Shown here: positions 1 through 8,375 of the stretch, piece after piece
How positions within the stretch are numbered: position 1 is the stretch's first letter
How the letters are laid out: every line of letters begins with the position of its first letter
Assembly (NCBI GenBank): GCA_913062815.1
Contig: CAJXWZ010000043.1
Span: 1 to 41,274 of the forward strand
Origin: an uncultured Colwellia sp.
GTDB taxonomy: Bacteria; Pseudomonadota; Gammaproteobacteria; Enterobacterales; Alteromonadaceae
DNA: 41,274 nt
Direction of reading: 5' to 3'
Notes under the pieces: generated by a model
What the model was told of the DNA's origin: nothing
What the model saw: only the letters and a program-made list of their open reading frames with translations
The model's database searches: none
Translations under genes and position numbers: made by a program

Positions 1-76
1 CCCGAGTGGCCAAAGGGATCAGACTGTAAATCTGACGGCTCCGCCTTCGGTGGTTCGAATCCACCTCCCTCCACCA
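1..76 (+). tRNA. tRNA-Tyr (GTA), 5' end cut by window
   Basis: The 3' part of a tRNA: an anticodon arm with GTA flanked by CAGACT and AATCTG, a long class II variable arm (GGCTCCGCC), a T arm with GGTTCGAATCC, and an encoded CCA end at 74-76. GTA plus the long variable arm means tyrosine. The first few acceptor-stem bases lie before the window start. Confidence 0.93.
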
Positions 77-100
77 TCATATTCTCAAAAAGTGAGATAA

Positions 101-1741
101 TTAAATGCCAGCTAATTGCTGGTATTTTTTTTTCATTTTTTTTAGCCTGATGTATTCATTGTCAGTTGCCGAAATGTTTATCAAGTCTAAGATCAGTTTT
201 TTTGCCTGTTTTAACGCATATGTTTTGACGTTATCGTTTTCAAAGGTGCCAAGCAGTACTTGCAACAGGTTTAACTTAATTCCATTGTGAGTTGGGAATA
301 ACAGCAATGCATTATTCAATGATTTAATTGATTCATCGTATTGTTTTGACTCGTATAGATCTTTCCCTGCTGTTAGCGCTTTCTGTGCTTTGATTGCATA
401 ATTGTCATTAAGTTGCTCGCTTGATAACTCGCCAATTTTTGTAGCCGCAGGCGTGTTATCCGCTTCTGAGCTGCTCTGTTGCTGTTCTGCGCTTGATATT
501 AATTGTGAGGCTTTGCTATTTCGCTTTAACATTGTTAGCGAGCTAGCGATGCTACGTAAAGTGTTGGCATCGATATTTTGTTCTTCTCTATCAAGCAATG
601 ACATACCTTGTTCTATCTTATCTTTTGCCATTACATAATCATGAGTATTTTCGAGTAGACAAGCTGATAATAAGTGAGTCTGTATTTTTAATGTAGGTAA
701 ATTGAAACTTTTATTAGATTGAGAAAGCATGGAGAAAGCTCTAACATTTAACTTTTTAGCATCAGAAATAGGGAGCTCACTTGAATAACTTGCTAATGAC
801 TTGGCATATGAAATCGCGTTGCTAGGATTATGGTGAATAGAATTATTGGCGAGCGTATATACTTTTTCATATGCGCTTGTTGCTTTTTCAAAGTGTTTGT
901 TGTCAAAACACAACTGTGCAAAACGTTTTAAGCGCAATACCGACCGTGGAGACAATCTTATTGCTTGTTCAAGTGTTTCTTCCGCAGAAATACAATTACA
1001 TTTCTTCACATAAGTAGATGCAAGCCAATCATATCCAGGTAAATAAAACGGTTTTAGTTCAATGAGATTTTTAAATATATCTACTGCTTGCGTTAACTCA
1101 TCCTCTTTTATCGCTATTTTCCCTAGACCAATATTCGCCCACATGCAGTTTTGTTCATTTTGATAAAGCTTGTATATTTTCTTCGCTTGCTCAAAATTGT
1201 TTAACTCATAAAACTGTCTTGATTTTATTCCTAAGCATTCAGCTCGGTAAAGTGTACCTCGGGCTAGTGCTTTATCTACTAAGTTGATTACTAGGCTTTT
1301 GTTATCTTCTTCCAGCGCTTGATAAATTGAAGCCATGGCATGCTTTTTCTTCATGCAACTATCGAGACGCTTTTTTAAGTCGTTTACAGTGTAAGGTTTG
1401 CAGAGGTAGTTATCAGGTTTATGCTCTAATGCCGCTAGTACCATTGCTTGTGATACTTCAGCGGTTATCATTATCACAACACAATGTCGTGAAATTACTT
1501 CACTTAATCGTAACTCTTCTAACAGTTGTTGGCCATTCTTTTGCTTTTCACCCAAGTCATAACCTAGGAGTACAATGTCAAATTGTTTCTCCAGGCAAAG
1601 CGGTAGCACCTCTTGAGCATAATAGGTTGAATCTACCGGTTTTGTCGTTAAAGACATGGCGAACTTTTTTAACACATCGTGAGAGGGCTTTATATTATCG
1701 ATGACTAAAAAATATTTATTTGAGTAATCTATACTAGCCAT
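101..1741 (-). CDS. Receiver-like domain plus TPR-repeat protein, degenerate phospho-site
   Basis: A 546-residue cytoplasmic protein. Residues ~8-130 look like a CheY-type receiver: strand-1 acid (FLVIDN), a conserved Thr in MITAE and Lys in CKPY are present. At the phospho-acceptor position the sequence reads VLLGYDLG, where the family normally has an Asp two residues before this Asp. The expected acceptor is therefore Gly, and the second strand-1 acid is Asn. Residues ~145-310 and ~450-500 contain TPR-like helical pairs (for example WANIGLGKIAIKEDELTQAV), implying a protein-protein scaffold. The start is supported by GGGAG five bases upstream of ATG. Response regulators with a receiver followed by TPRs are known in Vibrio and Shewanella relatives. 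The partner is unknown and no kinase gene is adjacent. Confidence 0.8.
   Translation of the reverse strand: MASIDYSNKYFLVIDNIKPSHDVLKKFAMSLTTKPVDSTYYAQEVLPLCLEKQFDIVLLGYDLGEKQKNGQQLLEELRLSEVISRHCVVIMITAEVSQAMVLAALEHKPDNYLCKPYTVNDLKKRLDSCMKKKHAMASIYQALEEDNKSLVINLVDKALARGTLYRAECLGIKSRQFYELNNFEQAKKIYKLYQNEQNCMWANIGLGKIAIKEDELTQAVDIFKNLIELKPFYLPGYDWLASTYVKKCNCISAEETLEQAIRLSPRSVLRLKRFAQLCFDNKHFEKATSAYEKVYTLANNSIHHNPSNAISYAKSLASYSSELPISDAKKLNVRAFSMLSQSNKSFNLPTLKIQTHLLSACLLENTHDYVMAKDKIEQGMSLLDREEQNIDANTLRSIASSLTMLKRNSKASQLISSAEQQQSSSEADNTPAATKIGELSSEQLNDNYAIKAQKALTAGKDLYESKQYDESIKSLNNALLLFPTHNGIKLNLLQVLLGTFENDNVKTYALKQAKKLILDLINISATDNEYIRLKKMKKKYQQLAGI
105..133 (+). terminator. Rho-independent terminator after tRNA-Tyr
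   Basis: An 8-bp stem (ATGCCAGC with GCTGGTAT, one G-U pair) around a TAATT loop, then a run of nine T. It lies 28 bases past the tRNA CCA end and terminates plus-strand transcription. It overlaps the last codons of the minus-strand gene, so those codons double as terminator sequence. Confidence 0.8.
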
Positions 1742-1872
1742 ACCTCTCCCTATGTTTAATTAGCCCTATTGTTCTTTTTAGCTGAATTTAACCCTGATGT
1801 CTAATTGAATATATCAATACCCTTTAGGTAAAAACTGATAAACTTAATGATTATTTACTAAGTTACCCTACT

Positions 1873-3099
1873 ATGACATTTTCTAGCTTTTCTCTCGATA
1901 AAATCCTGCTAAAGAATTTAGACACTCTTGAATATGAAAAAGCAACAGAAATTCAGCAACAAGCCATTCCTTTAATCTTAGCTAATAATGACGTAATGGC
2001 TAGAGCAAAAACAGGCACAGGGAAAACCGCTGCCTTTGCCTTACCTATCCTTAGCAAAATTGTAGCCGTGCCTAACTGTCAGAAAAGTGTTTCTGCCTTA
2101 GTGCTTGCTCCGACAAGAGAACTCGTTCAGCAAATACATAAGAGTTTTATAAAATATGGCAAAGGGACTGAAGTTCAGGTCACTGCTGTTTATGGTGGAG
2201 TAAGTATAAACCCACAAATTAGTAGTCTTAAAGCAGGAACAGATGTACTTATCGCCACACCGGGTCGACTACTTGATCTAATATTTAATAAACATATAGA
2301 TTTAAGCACGCTATCAACGTTAGTTTTTGATGAGGCTGATCGCATGTTAGATCTTGGCTTTAAAGCTGAAATAGAGCGCATTATGGCTTGTGTACCTGAA
2401 AGTAGACAAACACTATTATTTTCAGCAACTTTTGATGATTCACTATATAAGTTAAGTAAAACTTTATTGAAACATCCCAAGACCGTTACTATTAATGAAA
2501 GTAATGTGGTTGCTGAAACTGTAGAGCAGTTAGTTTATGCTGTTGATTTGGATCGAAAACGAGAGTTATTGTCCTATTTAATTGGCTCTAAAAATTGGCA
2601 GCAAGTGTTGATTTTTACACGCACTAAACAAACAGCGGACGCATTAGCGAAAGAGATGTGTAAGGACGGAATAAAGACACAATCACTTCATGGTGATAAA
2701 TCACAAGGCGCTCGCGATAAAGCACTTGCAGAATTTAAGTCAGGAAAGGTTAGAGCATTAGTAGCAACAGACGTTGCCGCCAGAGGTATTGATATTGTCG
2801 ACCTTCCTTATGTGGTTAATTATGAGTTACCGTATGTAGCTGAAGATTACGTGCACCGTATTGGTCGCACTGGTCGCGCGGGTAAAAGCGGTTTGGCGCT
2901 ATCGCTGGTGTCAGTGAAGGAAGAATGGCTGTTAACGGCCATTGAAAAGGTTATTGATGAACGCTTATTACAACAATGGTTACCTGGCTATGAGCCAGAC
3001 TTAACTAAAGTTGAACCAGCTAAACGTGGGATAAGTAAACAAAAAGCTAGGAAACAAGCTTTAGATAAAAATAACCCAAGAAAACGACGACGTAGGTAA
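1873..3099 (+). CDS. DEAD-box ATP-dependent RNA helicase (RhlE-like)
   Basis: A 408-residue RNA helicase with the full motif set in order: Q motif (KATEIQQQAIP), Walker A (AKTGTGKT), PTREL, GG, TPGR, DEAD (VFDEADRMLD), SAT, and in the second RecA domain ARGID and HRIGRTGR. The C-terminus is a short basic tail ending KRRRR, probably for RNA contact. Overall shape is closest to the RhlE group; the exact subfamily cannot be fixed from motifs. Motif I has Lys where most relatives have Gln. No strong Shine-Dalgarno sequence is visible before the ATG. It faces the aminotransferase gene tail to tail. Expected role: ATP-driven remodelling of RNA in ribosome assembly or cold adaptation. Confidence 0.9.
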   Translation: MTFSSFSLDKILLKNLDTLEYEKATEIQQQAIPLILANNDVMARAKTGTGKTAAFALPILSKIVAVPNCQKSVSALVLAPTRELVQQIHKSFIKYGKGTEVQVTAVYGGVSINPQISSLKAGTDVLIATPGRLLDLIFNKHIDLSTLSTLVFDEADRMLDLGFKAEIERIMACVPESRQTLLFSATFDDSLYKLSKTLLKHPKTVTINESNVVAETVEQLVYAVDLDRKRELLSYLIGSKNWQQVLIFTRTKQTADALAKEMCKDGIKTQSLHGDKSQGARDKALAEFKSGKVRALVATDVAARGIDIVDLPYVVNYELPYVAEDYVHRIGRTGRAGKSGLALSLVSVKEEWLLTAIEKVIDERLLQQWLPGYEPDLTKVEPAKRGISKQKARKQALDKNNPRKRRRR

Positions 3100-3188
3100 T
3101 CATAGCCTCTAACTATTATGTTTATTATTCAGTGGCGACCCTGATAAGGGCTTTACTAAGTTTTTTCATGACTGTGGTAAATAAGTTG

Positions 3189-3232
3189 CTAATGTTAGCT
3201 AGTAAAAGGGACGCTATACTGGCTAACATTAG
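3189..3232. terminator. Inverted repeat between convergent genes, likely bidirectional terminator
   Basis: A 15-bp arm CTAATGTTAGCTAGT pairs with ACTGGCTAACATTAG (one mismatch) across a 14-base loop, between the convergent helicase and aminotransferase genes. Position suggests a shared transcription end. Neither side has a long T tract, so termination is inferred from location and stem strength. Confidence 0.5.
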
Positions 3233-3241
3233 AGGATAATT

Positions 3242-4489
3242 TTACAGTCCTAATAACCACGAGCATAGTTGATTAATACCGTTTTTAACTTGCTCGAACT
3301 GCGCTGTCATTTGTTCTGAATTGTTGACTTGACTACCATCAAAATCAACGAAGGCTAAGCGCGTAGTCAAGCTTTCTTTACTCATACCAAATGCACTACC
3401 AGGCAGTAATGCAACCCCGACATCTTCCATCAGCGCAGTAGTTAATTGTTCACTGGTATGAATATTTAACTTTTCCAACTTACTAGTAAAATGACTAAAG
3501 TCAGGAAATAAGTAAAAGCCCCCCTGTGCACTGTGAACTTTTACGCCAATTTCTTGTAGCTTTTGCGTACAATATTCGCTGACAGTGTTGAGTAATGTTA
3601 TTTGCTTAGTTAAAAAATTATCGGCTAAACCTATATCTTGATACGCTCTGGTTGCTGCAATTTGAATAGGGCTGGGCGCGCAGGAGTAGGTTTCTGAAGC
3701 AACCCCAATCACAACATTCAGTAAACCGGTTAGTTCTGGCGGTATATGCATAAAACCAAGCCGCCAGCCACCAGCACCACACCATTTCGATAAACCCGAA
3801 GAAACAATACATCCTTCAGGGTAGAAGTCTGCTATGGATGCGCGCTCTTTAATGTCATAGCTAAGTAAACTATATATTTCATCTGCAATAACAATAACTT
3901 TGTTTCTTCGCATGACATCAGCAAGTGCTCTAAGCTCTACTGAGTCATATGTTTGTCCTGTAGGGTTACTCGGATAGTTAAGTATCAAAATAAGCGGCAC
4001 TTGAGGATCTTTACGATTCGAGCAGAAACTTTCTAATTGCTCAGGAGAAATTTTCCATTTATCGGTAAAGTCAGTTGCTAGCCATGATACTTGATGTCCT
4101 GCTAATTTTGCTTGAGGCTCATATGAAACCCAACTCGGCGCAGGTACTAATATTTCTGCTTCTTTAAAAGCGGCCATTACGCAAAATAGTAAAATCTTAC
4201 TGCCTGCACCAATAATAATGTTATCACTGTGCCAATGTTTTCCTTCTTGTATTTCATGAAAACTTGCTATTGATTCTCGTAATGGTAAGTGCCCCTGTAC
4301 ACTCATATATTCTTTTCTATGGGCAGATTCAGCAAGTGCTTGGCTAATTTGTACCGGCACAGGAAATGGACTTTGACCAAAGCCAAATTTAAATACTGGT
4401 TGATCTTGTTCTGCTCGGCTAAGAGATAATTGATTAACAAGCAGTGTTTCTGAATGTTTTGATTCTCGCAAGTAAGTCGTGTGGTTCAT
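3242..4489 (-). CDS. Class I/II PLP-dependent aminotransferase
   Basis: A 415-residue fold-type I aminotransferase. Visible family features are FGFGQSPFPVP near the start, NYPSNPTG around the middle (substrate and cofactor binding), ADEIYSLL (the PLP-pyridine Asp and Tyr), SSGLSKWCGAGGWRLGF (Schiff-base Lys), and a C-terminal LPGSAFG followed by TRLAF (carboxylate-binding Arg). The chosen ATG at 4489 has GAGG ten bases upstream; a GTG eight codons earlier (4513) keeps the frame but lacks such a site. It is divergent from an RpiR-family regulator with a ~210-base gap, so that regulator may control it. The amino-acid substrate cannot be told from the sequence. Confidence 0.88.
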   Translation of the reverse strand: MNHTTYLRESKHSETLLVNQLSLSRAEQDQPVFKFGFGQSPFPVPVQISQALAESAHRKEYMSVQGHLPLRESIASFHEIQEGKHWHSDNIIIGAGSKILLFCVMAAFKEAEILVPAPSWVSYEPQAKLAGHQVSWLATDFTDKWKISPEQLESFCSNRKDPQVPLILILNYPSNPTGQTYDSVELRALADVMRRNKVIVIADEIYSLLSYDIKERASIADFYPEGCIVSSGLSKWCGAGGWRLGFMHIPPELTGLLNVVIGVASETYSCAPSPIQIAATRAYQDIGLADNFLTKQITLLNTVSEYCTQKLQEIGVKVHSAQGGFYLFPDFSHFTSKLEKLNIHTSEQLTTALMEDVGVALLPGSAFGMSKESLTTRLAFVDFDGSQVNNSEQMTAQFEQVKNGINQLCSWLLGL

Positions 4490-4567
4490 TTGTATGTCAT
4501 CCTCATTGTGCACAGTTATCTTGGGGTATTTGATGTTTGTATGGCATTAAAATGACCTGTTTGATGA

Positions 4568-4586
4568 GACAAAACTAGTTTTAGTC
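4568..4586. promoter_or_regulatory. Palindrome in the aminotransferase/RpiR divergent promoter region
   Basis: A perfect 12-bp palindrome AAAACTAGTTTT (4571-4582) sits between GAC and AGTC in the divergent intergenic region. On the minus strand TTGACT overlaps its edge and resembles a -35 element. Its place and symmetry fit an operator, perhaps for the adjacent RpiR-type regulator. That is inference. Confidence 0.35.
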
Positions 4587-4697
4587 AAAAATAAAAATAT
4601 ATTTTCATAGTTCGATATTTTTGTATGATTTTGCGGTGTATTTAGCTCATAATGAAAAAAAATGAAAATGCGTCTAATCGACATTAAAGGTCCAATA

Positions 4698-5588
4698 ATG
4701 AACTTTCCACCTGAAGATTTTGAGCAATTACGCAACTTAGTGAGCCGGTTGCGTTTAGGTGAGGTTGAGCTATCAATAGGCAAAAAGAGTTTTCTCGCGT
4801 TAGAAGCTATGGTGGAAGATGCCGATGTTGTGGCAATGAGTAACATTGTTGAACTAAGCGATAAAACGCAATTAAGCGCTGCTTCAATTACACGTTTGGC
4901 GAAGTTGTTAGGTTTTAAAGGCTATGGACAATTTCAATTAATATTTAAACAAAAAAGTAAAATGGCCAATAGCTTCTATAGTGATGGAGTAAATCGTTTA
5001 CTCGCCCAAAAACACGATTCAGTAAAAAGTTTAATGCAGCATCAAGGCATGTCAATCAATCAAAATATATCGCAAACTATTGCTCAACTTGATAATGATC
5101 ACATGGTTAATGCGACCAGTTTATTAGCTAAGAAAAATAGAATACATATTTTTGCCTATCGCCACTCTGCAGCTATTGCCAATATTTTACGTTATGGTCT
5201 AGCGCTACTAAGACCGAATGTGCAAATGTTAGTGCAAGAAGCACATGGAGAAGCCATCGCGTTAGGCCAATTAAAAAAAGATGATTTGTTAGTGGTTATT
5301 GGCAGTTCGCCTTACTCGAATGTTACCTTGAAAATTGCTGCTATCGCTAAAAAACAACAATGCCAAATATTAGCCATAACTGACAGTAAATTATCGCCTT
5401 TAAATGAACTAGCGACGGTTGCATTGACTATTCCATCTTCTACGCACTTTTTTACCAATAGCCTAGTGTCCAGTTGTTTCTTAATCGAGAGTCTATTAAG
5501 TTTAACTGCCATTGAACTAGGGAATACCGCAGTTAATCACATCAAGCATCATGAACAATTATTAAGCCAATTAGAAGTATCGAGTTAA
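4698..5588 (+). CDS. MurR/RpiR-family transcriptional regulator
   Basis: A 296-residue regulator. The N-terminal ~75 residues form an RpiR-type helix-turn-helix (SAASITRLAKLLGFKGYGQF is the recognition part). The C-terminal half is a SIS sugar-phosphate-binding fold: RIHIFAYRHSAAIA, then DDLLVVIGSSPYSNVTLKIA, and ILAITDSKLSPL. Family members usually sense phosphosugars. The ATG at 4698 has AAAGG seven bases upstream and is preferred over an in-frame ATG at 4662 with no such site. It is divergent from the aminotransferase and converges on a TonB receptor. No sugar kinase or isomerase lies nearby, so its ligand is unknown. Confidence 0.87.
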   Translation: MNFPPEDFEQLRNLVSRLRLGEVELSIGKKSFLALEAMVEDADVVAMSNIVELSDKTQLSAASITRLAKLLGFKGYGQFQLIFKQKSKMANSFYSDGVNRLLAQKHDSVKSLMQHQGMSINQNISQTIAQLDNDHMVNATSLLAKKNRIHIFAYRHSAAIANILRYGLALLRPNVQMLVQEAHGEAIALGQLKKDDLLVVIGSSPYSNVTLKIAAIAKKQQCQILAITDSKLSPLNELATVALTIPSSTHFFTNSLVSSCFLIESLLSLTAIELGNTAVNHIKHHEQLLSQLEVSS

Positions 5589-5597
5589 CGAAGCTTT

Positions 5598-5634
5598 AAA
5601 TAAAAAAGGGGTTATGTGAAAACATAACCCCTTT
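5598..5634 (-). terminator. Rho-independent terminator of TonB receptor gene
   Basis: A perfect 12-bp stem AAAGGGGTTATG / CATAACCCCTTT with a six-base loop. Reading on the minus strand it is followed by a T-rich tract (TTTTTTATTT), so it terminates the receptor mRNA. On the plus strand it could also slow the RpiR transcript, but the trailing sequence there is not T-rich. Confidence 0.82.
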
Positions 5635-5670
5635 GCTTAATATAAAAATTAAATTATTTATATTTTCAGT

Positions 5671-8109
5671 TTAGAAACCGTATGATAAACCTAAGTACCA
5701 GCTACCACCTTCGTAGTTTGCAGCACTTCTACGTGGGTATTGTAGGCCAACACTTTGACGGTTTGCAAAAGGAGCTTCAACTTCATCTATATAGCTATCA
5801 AGAATATTAGAGAAGCCTAACTTAACACGCAAATCGTCATTTACTTGATAACCTAACTCAGCATCAAAGTAAATGATAGAGTCAATTTCAGAGCTCGGAT
5901 TAGATGCTGCACCAATTTCACCACGCTCATCATAATGTGAGCCATAGAAGTTAGCACGAAGCATTAAGTTCCAGTCATCACCAAAGTTAGTATTAGTGGT
6001 TAATACATATCTATGGTTAGGGAAGTTATTTTCAATATCTTCAACAGTTGCATCTGAAACTGGTGCGTTACCGTTAACTTCGCGAACGTTGACAACTTCA
6101 ATTACGTTATAGCCATATGAGAATGCCACATCAGTAGAGGTTGAATTATCCCAATCAAAGCTAGTTGAAACAACTAAATCAAGACCTGCATGCTCTACAT
6201 CTAGCACATTAGTATAAAAAGATACTGAGCCAAAACGAGGATCGTCAACAGGAATGTTACCGGTACGGTAAATACGATCATCAACAGCGATTTTATAGAA
6301 ATCTAATGTCACTGTTGTATTATCATTGATACTTGTAGAAAGACCGATACTGAAGTTAGTTGAAGTCTCTTCTTTTAACTCTTGACCACCAAGGGCAATA
6401 GCTAAATCTGACGTTGCAGGAATTAGACCTTCTTCAACTTGAGCACCCGTTGTGCCGTCAAATGTGGTAATGGTTGTACTTACATTGGCTTGTCCAGGCG
6501 TTGGTGCATGGAAGCCAGTAGATATCGCGCCGCGAAGTGATGTTTCATCAGAAATGCTATAATTACCTGCTACTTTCCAGTTAGCGGTGCCGCCAAAATC
6601 TGAGAAGTCTTCGTAACGTAAAGCGTATTGCAATAACAACTCATCGGTAACATCTTGTTCTATATCGACATAAACAGCCATGTTATCGCGAGAAAATGAA
6701 CCAGCATTTTTCGCTTCAATACCACGCATACCACTAACACCACCATTTGGGACGCCATTGATGTCTGCATAAGAGTTAAGTTCACCCGCCAAGCTACTGT
6801 ATGTTTCTTCACGCCACTCAAAACCATAGGCAAAACTAATATCATCACCAATAAAGGTCGAGAAATCAGCATTGACATTAATTTCTTCTTGCTGGTAACC
6901 ACCGGTATTGAAATTCATTTGATAAACGTCGCCACTAGAATTCAAGCCTAAACCAGGATTAACACTGTTGTTTAAGAAATAATTTAATTCATTCGAGCCT
7001 GTGCTGATACTTACGTCATAAGCCGTATCTTCAAAGATTTCGCCTTTTAAACCAACGATCGCGCTATAGTCAGTTTGATCGCCATCTAAATACGGGGTAA
7101 AACCAACTTCGGTTAACTTACCTGTGTAACCATCACCAACTAATGAAGCAATAGTTGAGTGACCTGGATTACGATAGAAGAAACGGTAACGGCCTGATGT
7201 TTCAGCGTAACTAAAGCGACCATAAAGTTGCTTATCGCCAGCTAACTCTACACCTGCATTTGCAAACATACGTAAAGCGTCAGTTTCTGGACGACCCCAA
7301 GTTTGCGTAAAAGGAGCATCGCCAAAAGGTGAATCTGCACCGACACCTGATACTCCAGCATCTACTAACGCCTGCGCATCAGGGCGGATAACACCGCGTG
7401 ATAAAGCATCGTTATCAGCATATTCTAAACTCAAGTTTAAAAAGCCATCATCGCCTATAGCTAAACCTTTGTTGACTGCTAGTTTCATACTAGCTTCGCC
7501 ATCATAATGTTGGCCGTACTGTAATTCTACCGCGCCACCTTCTGAGGCATCTTTGGTAACAAAATTAATAACGCCGGCAATAGCGTCTGAGCCGTACTGA
7601 GAGGCTGCACCATCACGTAGAACTTCCACACGCTTTAATGCAATAGATGGGATCATACCAACATCTGGTGCATGAGCACCATTACCAGCAGCAGGTGCAA
7701 AAAATTGTACTAGTGCTGAACGATGACGACGTTTACCATCAATCAATACTAAAGTTTGATCTGATGAGGTTCCGCGAAGTGATGTTGGACGTACAAAAGC
7801 ACTCCCATCACCTGTAGCTGGTGTTGCAGTATAGCTTGGGATTAGTGCTTTTAAGTTATCTGTCATATCAGCAGTGCCACCAACAGCATTAATGTCGTCT
7901 GCAGAAATAATATCTACAGGTACTGGTGAGTCGACAACTGAACGCTCTTTTAAACTACGAGAGCCGATAATTTGGATTTTTTCTACATCATCATTGCTAG
8001 CAGCTGCTTGTGCAGGCTCTTGAGCAAGGGCTGCTTGACTAGCAGCACCAAGCAACACTGGCACTAAGACTGCCTTTATTGCTCTATTTTTCATTGTTTT
8101 ATTTTTCAT
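5671..8109 (-). CDS. TonB-dependent outer-membrane receptor (no STN domain)
   Basis: An 812-residue receptor. Residues 1-29 are a signal peptide ending AALA. The plug (~45-175) shows IQIIGSRS, LRGTSSDQTLVLIDGKRRH, and VEVLRDGAASQYGSDAIAGV. The rest is a 22-strand barrel type, closing with the C-terminal Phe of outer-membrane proteins (YLGLSYGF). The start has AGAGGA nine bases upstream. Its plug is clearly related to that of the receptor at 8647-11493 (shared DQTLVLI-GKRRH and VLRDGA--QYGSDAIAGVIN), but it lacks the N-terminal signalling domain of that paralogue. A remnant of such a domain lies just upstream. The imported substrate is unknown. Its leader contains AAACACTAAAGAGGAATAAC, which matches the complement of the small-RNA repeats near 31.5 kb. 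Confidence 0.92.
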   Translation of the reverse strand: MKNKTMKNRAIKAVLVPVLLGAASQAALAQEPAQAAASNDDVEKIQIIGSRSLKERSVVDSPVPVDIISADDINAVGGTADMTDNLKALIPSYTATPATGDGSAFVRPTSLRGTSSDQTLVLIDGKRRHRSALVQFFAPAAGNGAHAPDVGMIPSIALKRVEVLRDGAASQYGSDAIAGVINFVTKDASEGGAVELQYGQHYDGEASMKLAVNKGLAIGDDGFLNLSLEYADNDALSRGVIRPDAQALVDAGVSGVGADSPFGDAPFTQTWGRPETDALRMFANAGVELAGDKQLYGRFSYAETSGRYRFFYRNPGHSTIASLVGDGYTGKLTEVGFTPYLDGDQTDYSAIVGLKGEIFEDTAYDVSISTGSNELNYFLNNSVNPGLGLNSSGDVYQMNFNTGGYQQEEINVNADFSTFIGDDISFAYGFEWREETYSSLAGELNSYADINGVPNGGVSGMRGIEAKNAGSFSRDNMAVYVDIEQDVTDELLLQYALRYEDFSDFGGTANWKVAGNYSISDETSLRGAISTGFHAPTPGQANVSTTITTFDGTTGAQVEEGLIPATSDLAIALGGQELKEETSTNFSIGLSTSINDNTTVTLDFYKIAVDDRIYRTGNIPVDDPRFGSVSFYTNVLDVEHAGLDLVVSTSFDWDNSTSTDVAFSYGYNVIEVVNVREVNGNAPVSDATVEDIENNFPNHRYVLTTNTNFGDDWNLMLRANFYGSHYDERGEIGAASNPSSEIDSIIYFDAELGYQVNDDLRVKLGFSNILDSYIDEVEAPFANRQSVGLQYPRRSAANYEGGSWYLGLSYGF

Positions 8110-8154
8110 TGTTGTTATTCCTCTTTAGTGTTTATCAACTTAAACGCCCAGTTA

Positions 8155-8323
8155 GTCAGCGTTATTAACCACAGCAACTAAATCAGCATCTTTTATATTT
8201 TTATTAGATCTGACTGTACTGAATAAAAGCTTATTAATTCATTCACGATAAACTTATTTGGCAAATGTAGTTAAGGTTTTTATCCGTTTGTTGCTTGCTA
8301 ATATCAAAGCATTTCAAGCTGTC
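8155..8323 (-). pseudogene. Decayed STN-domain fragment of a TonB receptor gene
   Basis: Minus-strand translation of 8323-8270 gives DSLKCFDISKQQTDKNLN, identical at 10 of 18 positions to DGLIRFDINKQRADKALI in the STN domain of the neighbouring receptor (11457-11404). A second piece, 8184-8155, reads DLVAVVNNAD against GLMAVTNSAA of the same domain. Between them are in-frame stops and what looks like an internal deletion. No intact start remains. It forms most of the 537-base gap upstream of the 5671-8109 receptor and is best read as the relic of a duplicated receptor start. Confidence 0.65.
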
Positions 8324-8375
8324 AGGATTAGCATAAAGGGTACTGATATCACTGTTTTGTAACCATTTAAACCAA

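Noticed and set aside
1327..1704. A 125-codon frame opposite the receiver domain
   Set aside because: Antisense shadow; no ribosome site, and the opposite strand codes a clear receiver fold.
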